31,297 bases of DNA from JBMNRY01 sp050944915. GTDB lineage: Bacteria > Bacillota > Limnochordia > JAAZLZ01. The position numbers and the translations under genes were made by a program. Below are positions 1-6,484 of this stretch, in pieces (the stretch's first letter is position 1; each line of letters opens with the position of its first letter). The stretch spans positions 1 to 31,297 of the forward strand of contig JBMNRY010000012.1 of NCBI GenBank assembly GCA_050944915.1, read 5' to 3'. The notes under the pieces were generated by a model. The model worked only from the letters and a program-made list of their open reading frames with translations. It did no database searches and had not been told where the DNA came from.

Positions 1-87
1 CTGCCCGATATCGCGGAGGTCGAAGAAGGTTTTGAGCTCGATTTCAGTGGCTTTGAAGTAGGTCTAGGAGTCGTACTCTACTTCTAG
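1..87 (+). CDS. C-terminal end of a truncated gene, possible outer-membrane beta-barrel
   Basis: Frame 1 is open from the window edge to a TAG at 85-87, giving 28 residues. The end reads GFEVGLGVVLYF: alternating hydrophobic and small residues with a terminal phenylalanine. That is the known C-terminal signature of outer-membrane beta-barrels recognised by the Bam machinery. A terminator follows at 110-140, which supports this being a real gene end. In many Firmicutes the gene before spo0A is spoIVB, and this tail does not look like SpoIVB. With only 28 residues the family cannot be named; the barrel reading is an inference. Confidence 0.5.
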   Translation: MPDIAEVEEGFELDFSGFEVGLGVVLYF

Positions 88-108
88 ATGAAACAACATA
101 TTAACAAC

Positions 109-140
109 TAAGGCGAATGGGCTTGGCCTATTCGCCTTTA
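109..140 (+). terminator. Rho-independent terminator after the truncated gene
   Basis: AAGGCGAAT (110-118) pairs with ATTCGCCTT (130-138), with extra GGC/GCC pairing inside (120-122/126-128). Only a short T-rich stretch follows. It lies 22 bases after the stop at 87 and just before the intron-like sequence. Confidence 0.65.
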
Positions 141-141
141 T

Positions 142-492
142 TGGTTCACCCTGCATGGGTATAGTCTAACGGGTGAAAGTCCCGAACACACCCTGATAGT
201 GGGAAGTGTATTGCTGAAGACAAGGGTGTCCTCCGGGAGGAGGAATCTGAAGGAAGAAAGACTCCATGTGAAACTCGAAAGAGGCGGCGATTTCTCTGCT
301 ACCCATGGCCTTACCGAATACCTGGTTCGAGGAACTTGGTCTAGTAGACCCCACCAATACGAGGTTGGAATCTTGCTTCGTTACTATCCAAACGACTGAG
401 GTCTGACTTAGCCGTGGACGAGGCTCGTACGCACCGTTCTGTATGAGGGATGACGCTGGATTGATTGATTACCCACCGTCACCCGACTCGAC
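142..492 (+). mobile_element. Degenerate ORF-less group II intron remnant
   Basis: The stretch resembles the ribozyme part of bacterial group II introns. The 5' part carries the domain I-like phrases GGGTGAAAGTCCCGAAC (171-187) and, at about 221-258, a tract rich in AAGGGTGTC and GGAATCTGAAGGAAG. A domain V-like hairpin lies at 410-440: AGCCGTG pairs with CACCGTT apart from one C-C mismatch, and ACGA/TCGT closes a small loop. A domain VI-like helix lies at 447-484 (GGG, TGACG and TGG against CCA, CGTCA and CCC). The end, ...CCCGACTCGAC near 492, resembles group II 3' ends. No reverse transcriptase is present and only about 350 bases remain, so this is an internally deleted copy. It sits right after a terminator, a site preferred by group IIC introns. 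Exact boundaries are uncertain. Confidence 0.68.
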
Positions 493-808
493 TTTTCGCT
501 GTCGCCCTTTTTGCCCGCCCGTCATCGCAAATATTAATTATGCAGTATGTCCGATCTCCCAAACAATTGCTCCCCCAAGCTAATGCGAGATCTACATTTC
601 ATTTGGTTGATTGGCATGTCGCTGAGCTTCCAAGTATAAGTATCTCCAAAGCCATTACAAATTTTATCTTTTCATGTTAGAACAGACAACCAAACCCACC
701 CTTCTGTAGGATGAAGTAGGACATTCTAGAAGGATTGCGTTACTTTTTGGCGAACAAAGTCTTAACTGGCCAGCTCTGGGAGGGGAAAATAGACGTAGGT
801 GGGTTGTT
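493..808 (+). promoter_or_regulatory. spo0A upstream region with candidate promoters
   Basis: I see no convincing gene in these 316 bases. A sigmaA-like promoter is possible at 611-640 (TTGGCA, 18-base spacer, TATAAG). A weaker sigmaH-like candidate lies at 729-758 (GAAGGATTG, then GGCGAACAA; consensus roughly RnAGGAnnn and RnnGAAT, so the -10 has one mismatch). In Bacillus subtilis spo0A is driven by a vegetative and a sigmaH promoter, so a pair would fit. An SD-like AGGTGGG at 796-802 precedes the ATG at 809. Neither promoter is proven. Confidence 0.35.
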
Positions 809-1570
809 ATGACGATTAAACTAATGGTGGCAGACGATGACCGCTTCTTTTGTCGAAAGATCGAAGAACTCATAGTTTCAGATGCAGAATTAGAATTAGT
901 CGGTATCGTCCACAACGGCAAATCAGCGTTGGAGAAAATTGAAGAACTGCAGCCGGATGTACTTCTGCTAGATCTAGTCATGCCGGAACTAGATGGAATC
1001 GGTGTCCTAGAAGGTCTAGATCGAAGTAAACTAGGTAACCTCAAGGTCTTGGTCATGTCTGTCTTTGGACAGGAAGAACTGGTCAGTCGGGTTGTAGCCT
1101 TAGGTGCCGACTACTTTGTCGTCAAACCCTTCGATGTAGAATTAATCCTCCAGCGAGCCAAGGAATTAACAGAAGCCCACAAACTGTACAATCCCCAAGG
1201 ATTCACCCAAAAACAGCATGACGTGGAAGCTGAAGTGGTTAAGCTTTTAGTCCAATGCGGTATACCTGCCCATTATAAAGGCTATACCTACCTCAAAGAA
1301 GCCATCGGTCTTGTCATCCAAGAAGCCGATCTGATTAATAAGGTGACCAAGAAACTATATCCCACAGTGGCGGAGCGATGCAACACAACTCCCGAAAAGG
1401 TAGAACGGGCCATCCGTCACGCTATCGAAACAGCATATACCCGAGGAAACTTGGAAGTTCTCAACGAAATCTTTGCCTATACTGTCGATTCCCAAAAGGG
1501 AAAACCAACCAATTCGTCATTTATCGCAACCATTGCCGATCGGATTCGATTGGGAATAAAAGCAAGCTGA
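809..1570 (+). CDS. spo0A: Stage 0 sporulation response regulator Spo0A
   Basis: Spo0A is the phosphorelay-controlled master regulator that commits the cell to sporulation. The 253-residue length is typical. The N-terminal receiver (about 1-120) has the acidic pocket D9-D10-D11, phospho-acceptor Asp55 in VLLLDLVMPELDG, the conserved Ser84 (VMSVFG) and Lys106 (VVKPFD). A short linker leads to the C-terminal Spo0A DNA-binding domain (about 140-253), with the typical recognition region VERAIRHAIETAYTRGN. ATG at 809 follows AGGTGGG by 6 bases. It appears monocistronic, with a hairpin after it at 1607-1628. The neighbour upstream is an intron remnant rather than the usual spoIVB. Confidence 0.97.
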   Translation: MTIKLMVADDDRFFCRKIEELIVSDAELELVGIVHNGKSALEKIEELQPDVLLLDLVMPELDGIGVLEGLDRSKLGNLKVLVMSVFGQEELVSRVVALGADYFVVKPFDVELILQRAKELTEAHKLYNPQGFTQKQHDVEAEVVKLLVQCGIPAHYKGYTYLKEAIGLVIQEADLINKVTKKLYPTVAERCNTTPEKVERAIRHAIETAYTRGNLEVLNEIFAYTVDSQKGKPTNSSFIATIADRIRLGIKAS

Positions 1571-1606
1571 ATTTTTTCGACCGCACTGATTTATACTAAG
1601 GGTGGA

Positions 1607-1628
1607 AAAGGGGCCGTGGGGCCCCTTT
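1607..1628 (+). terminator. Hairpin terminator after spo0A
   Basis: AAAGGGGCC (1607-1615) and GGCCCCTTT (1620-1628) form a perfect 9-bp stem with the loop GTGG. Only the stem's own three T residues follow, so termination may be weak and some transcripts may continue into steA. Confidence 0.6.
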
Positions 1629-1650
1629 AACGCGTAATGGAGTGGGTAAA

Positions 1651-2757
1651 ATGACCATCAAAGGATCGGTGCGGGTCGATGAAAGAACGAAACGTTTAGT
1701 AAACCGCCTCCAACCGGGCGAGATCGCGGTCATCAGCCACCGGGATATCGATGAAGTAGCCGCGGTTAGCTTGATCAAGGCCGGAGCCAAGGCGGTCATC
1801 AACAGCGAACCCTCCATTAGCGGCCGCTACCCTAATCCGGGACCGTTGCTCCTGTTGGAGGCTGGTATACCCGTCATTGATCTCGATGTGGTATTAGTAG
1901 AGGGGGAAGAGATCGAAATCCGCGATGGTGCCATCTGGAGGGGAGAAACAGACTTAGGCACTGGTCGAGTCTGGACGGTGGACGAAGCCAAAGAAGCCAT
2001 GGAACAGGCCCGGAGGAATCTAGCGGGGGAAATTCAGAAATTTGTCGCCAATACCCTTACCTATGCGTGGAAAGAAAAGGACTGCTTGTTGGGGCCCGTT
2101 GCTCTTCCTCCTATTAAAACCCCCATTCGCGGGCGCCATGTGGTCATCGTTGTGCGGGGACCGAATCTCAAGGAAGATCTCCTGGCCATCAAATCTTACA
2201 TCGACGAAGTAGAACCGGTCCTCATCGGTGTCGACGGTGGAGCCGATGCTCTGGTAGAGCTTGGTTATCGACCGCAGATAATCGTCGGGGATATGGACAG
2301 CGTCAGCGATGAAGCCTTGCGCAAAGGAGAGGAAATCATCGTCCACGCTTATCAAGACGGCAAAGCCCCAGGCTTAGCTAGGGTGGAAAAGCTAGGAAAA
2401 TTCGCCCATATCCTACCCTTACCTGGAACCAGCGAGGATATGGCCTTTTTGTTGGCTTACGAAATGGGCGCCGATTTAATGGTCGCGGTGGGTAGCCACT
2501 CCAACATGATCGACTTCTTGGAAAAGGGACGCCCGGGGATGGCCAGCACCTTCCTGGTGCGGATGAAGGTTGGCGATTTGTTGGTCGATGCCAAGGGTGT
2601 TAGTAAGTTATATCAAGGGAAACCAAAGCTAATCCATTACTGGAAACTAGCCGCGGCGGCTTGTCTTCCAGTAATTGCTTTATTGTTAGCTAGCGATTCT
2701 CTTCAACAGGTGGGCAGGTTATTAGTACTAGCCCTACGGGTGGTCTTCGCCAGATAG
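1651..2757 (+). CDS. steA: SteA-like putative cytokinetic ring protein
   Basis: The protein resembles SteA, described in actinobacteria as acting with SteB at the septum; homologues are common in Firmicutes. The middle carries thiamin-pyrophosphokinase-like motifs (VLIGVDGGADAL, then PQIIVGDMDS), about residues 200-245. A C-terminal hydrophobic segment (LAAAACLPVIALLLAS, about 330-345) would anchor it with most of the protein in the cytoplasm. I chose ATG 1651 because GGAGTGGG at 1639-1646 is correctly spaced for it; a GTG at 1642 is also in frame. It is followed after 12 bases by the steB-like gene, which supports a functional pair. Whether the kinase-like site is active is unknown. Confidence 0.85.
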   Translation: MTIKGSVRVDERTKRLVNRLQPGEIAVISHRDIDEVAAVSLIKAGAKAVINSEPSISGRYPNPGPLLLLEAGIPVIDLDVVLVEGEEIEIRDGAIWRGETDLGTGRVWTVDEAKEAMEQARRNLAGEIQKFVANTLTYAWKEKDCLLGPVALPPIKTPIRGRHVVIVVRGPNLKEDLLAIKSYIDEVEPVLIGVDGGADALVELGYRPQIIVGDMDSVSDEALRKGEEIIVHAYQDGKAPGLARVEKLGKFAHILPLPGTSEDMAFLLAYEMGADLMVAVGSHSNMIDFLEKGRPGMASTFLVRMKVGDLLVDAKGVSKLYQGKPKLIHYWKLAAAACLPVIALLLASDSLQQVGRLLVLALRVVFAR

Positions 2758-2769
2758 GAGAGAAGGCAG

Positions 2770-3540
2770 ATGCTCGTTGATTTTCGTTATCACATCGGCT
2801 CCCTGGTAGCCGTATTCATCGCTTTGGGGATCGGGATCCTCGTTGGTCATGGTCTGTTGGGCTCCGAAGGCTTTGTCGCGGAGCAGCAGCGGTTACTGGT
2901 TGACGAACTAGAAACCCGCTTTGCCCGGATGCAGGAGGAACGAAGCCGCCTTGAAGGGCTTATTAAGAACCTAGAAGGGGAGCTAGCCCAAGCGGGAGAG
3001 TTCAACCGGCGGGTCTTGCCCTTAGCTGTAGCCGACCGATTAAAGGGACGAAGCCTTCTTTTGGTGGTCACGGGCCGGGGGTTAGCTAAGGATGATATCC
3101 ACGGCGCGGTAGATATCCTCGAACTAGCCGGGGCCCAGGTGGGCGTTTTGGAGGTTGTCAACCCCCGGGGGGAGTGGGTCCCCGAGTTGATGGCTTGGTT
3201 GGGGGAGGGGGGACGAGCCCTGCCGGGGATTAATATCTTGAAGGAGCTGCCTGAAGGGATCGATAGCGTCGTTTTGCTAGGTGGAGGCGGGGAGGACCGA
3301 ACGGGGGAGATCGACCTGCCCTTCTTGCAAAGCTACACCGGACGGGTCATCGGTGCCGAGACCTCGAAGGCCTTATGTTCCTACATGGGGGTTTACCAAG
3401 GGGAGGGGATCGCGACGGTTGATAATATCGATACTCCCGCGGGGCAGTTAGGCCTTGTGTTGTTATTGGCCGATGAGAAAATAGACCATTTAGGCATCAA
3501 GGAGACGGCCCGCAGGCTGTTGCCTGAAGGGGGACCTTAG
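2770..3540 (+). CDS. steB: SteB/MctB-family membrane-anchored protein (copper transporter-like family)
   Basis: The N-terminus has the family start MLVDFRYHIGSLVAVFIALGIG, a single membrane segment (about 8-30), then a probable coiled coil (about 38-75) and an alpha/beta domain. This layout matches the MctB/DUF3186 family, often labelled copper transporter; its division member is SteB. Synteny with steA favours a division role over copper transport. The start is supported by AGGAGAGAAGG just upstream of ATG 2770. It ends one base before the next GTG start, so the two are likely translationally coupled. Confidence 0.82.
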   Translation: MLVDFRYHIGSLVAVFIALGIGILVGHGLLGSEGFVAEQQRLLVDELETRFARMQEERSRLEGLIKNLEGELAQAGEFNRRVLPLAVADRLKGRSLLLVVTGRGLAKDDIHGAVDILELAGAQVGVLEVVNPRGEWVPELMAWLGEGGRALPGINILKELPEGIDSVVLLGGGGEDRTGEIDLPFLQSYTGRVIGAETSKALCSYMGVYQGEGIATVDNIDTPAGQLGLVLLLADEKIDHLGIKETARRLLPEGGP

Positions 3541-3541
3541 T

Positions 3542-4204
3542 GTGGTCAGCGTGCTCATGCCGGCCTATAACGAATCCCAGCGGATCCAAAATTCCGTCCG
3601 CGCGGCCCTGGGGATTCCGAAAGTGGAAGAAGTAATCGTCATCGATGATGGCTCCGTTGATGGCACGGGTCAACTGGCGGAGGATGCTGGGGCAAGGGTT
3701 CTACGGCTGGAGGAGAACCGGGGTAAGGGGGCTGCATTGAATGCGGGGCTGGAGCTCGCCAAGGGAGAGATCCTCTTAACCCTCGATGCCGATTTAGGTT
3801 TAAGTGCCCTGGAAGGGGCAAAACTCTTAGAACCAATCTGGGGCGATGAGGCCGATCTAGTGGTGGGGGTTTTTCCCCAACGGGGGGGAAAATCAGGTTT
3901 TGGACTGGCCAAAGGTTTAGGCTCGGCTGGGATCTACCTTTTAACAGGCCAGCGGGTGCGGGAGCCCTTATCTGGTCAGCGGGCCATCAGGAGGGAGATC
4001 TTGGAGAGAACCAACGGTTTTGCCGGGGGGTTTGGGGCGGAGGTGGGCCTGACTATCGATGCCTTGCGGTTAGGCTATCGGATCAGAGAGGTGGAGGTGG
4101 AGATGAGCCATGCCAAGACGGGGAAAAGTCTTGCTGGATTTCGCCACCGTGGGCGGCAATTCGGTCATATTCTCCTAGCTCTGCTGCGCCGGATCGGGGG
4201 TTAA
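3542..4204 (+). CDS. GT2-family glycosyltransferase
   Basis: A 220-residue GT-A fold glycosyltransferase. The nucleotide-sugar site is seen as VIDDGS (33-38), the DxD motif as LDADLG (81-86), and the acceptor region as PLSGQRAIRRE (about 141-151). The fold resembles dolichol-phosphate-mannose synthase-like enzymes that transfer sugar to a lipid carrier, but there is no C-terminal membrane domain. GTG 3542 lies one base after the steB stop. The next gene, a MraY/WecA-like membrane protein, starts 3 bases after this one ends. The pair may therefore build a lipid-linked sugar. Donor and acceptor cannot be read from sequence. Confidence 0.88.
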   Translation: MVSVLMPAYNESQRIQNSVRAALGIPKVEEVIVIDDGSVDGTGQLAEDAGARVLRLEENRGKGAALNAGLELAKGEILLTLDADLGLSALEGAKLLEPIWGDEADLVVGVFPQRGGKSGFGLAKGLGSAGIYLLTGQRVREPLSGQRAIRREILERTNGFAGGFGAEVGLTIDALRLGYRIREVEVEMSHAKTGKSLAGFRHRGRQFGHILLALLRRIGG

Positions 4205-4207
4205 GGG

Positions 4208-4996
4208 ATGGTCCTCTTGATCATGGCCGCTGGGGCCTTGGCCACTTTTTTGGCCTTGGAAGGTATCTTGGAATTATCTCAGGAGGCTGGCTTTGTCCGG
4301 GAGAACTACCGGGGGGAGCGGATCCCCTTTTGCGGTGGTTTAGCGGTCATCTTGGGTTCTTTCTTTGGAGGGATCGTAGGTCTATTTTTTGGATTCTATG
4401 ACGAAAGCCAGTTATCACTCCTCAGCATCACATTGTTCGGCTTTGGTTTGTTGGGCCTTTTGGATGATGTGGGGGGAGATCATTCGGCCAAGGGCCTCCG
4501 GGGTCATGCTCGGGCGTTAATGGAGGGGCGTTTGACCACCGGGGCGCTGAAAGCCCTTTATGGTGGTCTGTTGTCCTTGACTTTGGCCTATTTGCTGGGG
4601 GGAGGGTTGATCCTCAATGGCTTGATCATCGCTTTGACCACCAATGGACTTAATTTGATGGATCTAAGGCCTGGTCGGTGTGGGAAGGTCTTCGTATTGG
4701 GTTTGTTGGTGGTTTTGCTGGTGGCCAGGGACAGTCGGTTGGAAATCTTCGTTCCCGTGGCTGCCGCGATGATGGTCTATTTGCCCTGGGATTTGGGGGC
4801 GAAGGTGATGTTGGGCGATATGGGATCGAATCCTCTTGGTGCTTTGTTGGGGGTCGGTTTTGTGATAGCTGGGGGTGGTCTGTGGTTGTTGGTCGGGTTG
4901 GTGGTGGTACATTGGTATGCGGAGAAGTATTCGATAAGTCGGTTGGTGGAAGGTAGTCGATTGTTGCGATTTTTGGACAAGTTAGGCCAGAGTTAG
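4208..4996 (+). CDS. MraY/WecA-like (GT4) membrane glycosyl-phosphate transferase homologue
   Basis: A hydrophobic 262-residue protein with about 8-9 predicted membrane segments. The polyprenyl-phosphate hexosamine-1-phosphate transferase motifs are recognisable: GLLDDVGGD (the Asp-Asp pair, about 83-91), NGLNLMDLRPGR (the NxxD region, about 146-157) and MLGDMGSNPLGALLG (matching FLGDTGS, about 202-216). It is shorter than MraY (about 320) and lacks the usual NxxDGxDGL sequence, so substrate choice may differ or it may be a paralogue with a new role. It closes the steA-steB-GT2 operon. True mraY should lie in the dcw cluster elsewhere. Confidence 0.8.
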   Translation: MVLLIMAAGALATFLALEGILELSQEAGFVRENYRGERIPFCGGLAVILGSFFGGIVGLFFGFYDESQLSLLSITLFGFGLLGLLDDVGGDHSAKGLRGHARALMEGRLTTGALKALYGGLLSLTLAYLLGGGLILNGLIIALTTNGLNLMDLRPGRCGKVFVLGLLVVLLVARDSRLEIFVPVAAAMMVYLPWDLGAKVMLGDMGSNPLGALLGVGFVIAGGGLWLLVGLVVVHWYAEKYSISRLVEGSRLLRFLDKLGQS

Positions 4997-5043
4997 GAGG
5001 ATCTGGGAGCTTAAGCTCGAACAAGACAGCAGGGGTGAGAACC

Positions 5044-5625
5044 ATGGCTCTGCTGTTGAGTTTGCTCCTTTGCTGTCTGATTGGGGTCCCTGCTTATGGG
5101 GGGACCTATGTGGTTCAGCCGGGGGATACTTTATATGCTATCGCGAGGAAGTTCGAGGTTCATCCCAGGGAGTTGTTGGCTTTAAATCCCTTGGAGGATC
5201 CCAGCTTGTTATCTATTGGCTTGGAGCTGCGGATACCAAAGGTGGAGAAGATGCCGGCAAGGGAACCCACCGAGGAAGATATGGAGTTGGTGGCTAAGGT
5301 GGTTTGGGCTGAGGCCCGGGGAGAAGATGAGCTGGGTCAGTTGGCTGTGGCCGCGGTCATCGCTAATCGGGTCAAGGATCCTCGTTTTCCCGATACGGTG
5401 GAAGAAGTGATCTATCAGCCGGGGCAGTTTTTGGTGGTGGAGGAGGGATTGCTGCCCGATGAAGTGCCCGAGAGGTTTGTGGCGATTGCTCGAAGGGCCT
5501 TTCAGGGGGAGGATCCCACCGGTGGAGCTTTGTTTTTCTATAACCCGGAAAAGTCTCGGGCTTTAGATTTTTGGGCCACAAGGCAGACCTTAACAAGGAT
5601 CGGTAACCATAATTTTGCCCGCTAG
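5044..5625 (+). CDS. LysM plus SleB-type cell wall hydrolase
   Basis: An exported 193-residue protein. A signal peptide (MALLLSLLLCCLIGVPAYG) leads into one LysM peptidoglycan-binding domain (about 21-66; YVVQPGDTLYAIARKF) and then a Hydrolase_2/SleB domain (about 80-193). The motif VVWAEARGE holds the probable catalytic Glu90. SleB enzymes are lytic transglycosylases acting on spore cortex; relatives such as CwlJ also act in germination. I chose ATG 5044 because AGGGGTGA at 5031-5038 is well placed; GTG 5035 is in frame but overlaps that SD site. It probably works with the deacetylases downstream in cortex metabolism. Confidence 0.88.
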   Translation: MALLLSLLLCCLIGVPAYGGTYVVQPGDTLYAIARKFEVHPRELLALNPLEDPSLLSIGLELRIPKVEKMPAREPTEEDMELVAKVVWAEARGEDELGQLAVAAVIANRVKDPRFPDTVEEVIYQPGQFLVVEEGLLPDEVPERFVAIARRAFQGEDPTGGALFFYNPEKSRALDFWATRQTLTRIGNHNFAR

Positions 5626-5628
5626 CAT

Positions 5629-5678
5629 ACCCCTTCCCCTCCTTGCATAGGTTTTTCCTGTAAGGAGGTGGAAGGGGT
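5629..5678 (+). promoter_or_regulatory. Long hairpin sequestering the pdaB SD site and start codon
   Basis: ACCCCTTCCCCTCCTT (5629-5644) pairs with AAGGAGGTGGAAGGGGT (5662-5678), leaving one bulged T at 5669. The 17-base loop has further AGG/CCT pairing. The 3' arm contains the SD AAGGAGG and runs into GTG 5677, so transcripts reading through from the SleB-like gene should hide the start. There is no T-tract, so it is a poor terminator. A weak sigmaE/sigmaG-like promoter may overlap the 5' arm (GCATACC at 5625-5631, 14 bases, CATAGGTT at 5646-5653). Confidence 0.6.
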
Positions 5679-6471
5679 GTATGTTTATATCCGCAGCAAA
5701 GCTTGGGCTGTAATCGCCGTTATCTTGTTGGCCTTGGTAGTCAGTGGACTGCAGTATTTAGGGAGCCGGGCGGTACAGACGGTGAGCAGCTTTTTGTTGG
5801 CCCGGCAGGTTCCCATTTACCGGGTGGAAGTGCCCGATAAGAAGGTGGCCATTTCCTTTGATGCCACTTGGGGTACCGAACGGACCGATTATCTGCTCGA
5901 GGTCTTAGATAAACATAAGATAAAGACGACCTTTTTCCTGGCCGGTTATTGGTTAGAAAAACATCCCGACTATGTGAAGAAGATCGCCGCAGCAGGACAT
6001 GAGATCGGCAACCACAGTTACACCCATCCCCATATGAATTCCTTAAGTAAAGCCCAGATCAAAGAGGAGTTGGCCCGCACCCATGAAAAGATCAAGGAGT
6101 TGACGGGACAGAACGCCTTTTTGTTTCGGCCACCCTTCGGCGAGTATAGCGATAAGGTGATCGAAGGTGCCGCGGAGTTGGGCTATTTCACCATCCAATG
6201 GTCCCTCGATTCCCTGGATTGGAAGGATGTTTCGAAGGATTATATCGTGCAGCGGATCCTGAGAAGTGTCCAACCGGGGGATATTATTCTCTTCCACAAC
6301 AACGGGACCTACACGGCGGCTGCCGTCGATGAGATCCTGAGTGAGCTTCATCGGCAGAATTACACCGTCGTCCCTGTCTCCCAGATCATCTATCGAGATA
6401 ATTACTATATCGAGAACCACTCCGGCACCCAACGGCCTAGTAAGACGGTCCCCGACCGTCTAGAAGAGTAG
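5677..6471 (+). CDS. pdaB: PdaB-like sporulation polysaccharide deacetylase
   Basis: A CE4-family (NodB homology) protein that would remove N-acetyl groups from peptidoglycan sugars. One N-terminal membrane segment (about 8-28) places the domain outside the membrane. Motifs in order: ISFDATWG (motif 1 in its PdaB form), HEIGNHSYTHPHM (metal-binding H-x3-H), FRPPFGEYS (motif 3), SLDSLDW, and IILFHNNGT (motif 5). PdaB is needed for spore integrity in B. subtilis. GTG 5677 is preferred, 8 bases after SD AAGGAGG; GTG 5668 is the alternative. The start is buried in the hairpin at 5629-5678. It is followed 13 bases later by a second CE4 gene. Confidence 0.88.
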   Translation: MYVYIRSKAWAVIAVILLALVVSGLQYLGSRAVQTVSSFLLARQVPIYRVEVPDKKVAISFDATWGTERTDYLLEVLDKHKIKTTFFLAGYWLEKHPDYVKKIAAAGHEIGNHSYTHPHMNSLSKAQIKEELARTHEKIKELTGQNAFLFRPPFGEYSDKVIEGAAELGYFTIQWSLDSLDWKDVSKDYIVQRILRSVQPGDIILFHNNGTYTAAAVDEILSELHRQNYTVVPVSQIIYRDNYYIENHSGTQRPSKTVPDRLEE

Positions 6472-6484
6472 GGGGGTAATCAGG

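Noticed and set aside
199..399. 66-residue open frame on the plus strand
   Set aside because: It lies wholly in the group II intron-like RNA sequence, has no SD site and resembles no protein.
465..680. 71-residue open frame before spo0A
   Set aside because: No SD site, odd composition, and it starts inside the domain VI-like helix; probably chance.
2770..3540. Copper transporter
   Set aside because: The family is often labelled so, but there is only one membrane segment, no metal motif is visible, and the neighbour is steA.
4650..5045. 131-residue frame on the minus strand opposite the MraY-like gene
   Set aside because: Pro/Thr-rich shadow created by the G/T-rich coding strand of a membrane protein.
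5629..5678. Terminator after the SleB-like gene
   Set aside because: Strong stem but no T-run afterwards, and its 3' arm is the SD site of the next gene; regulation of translation fits better.
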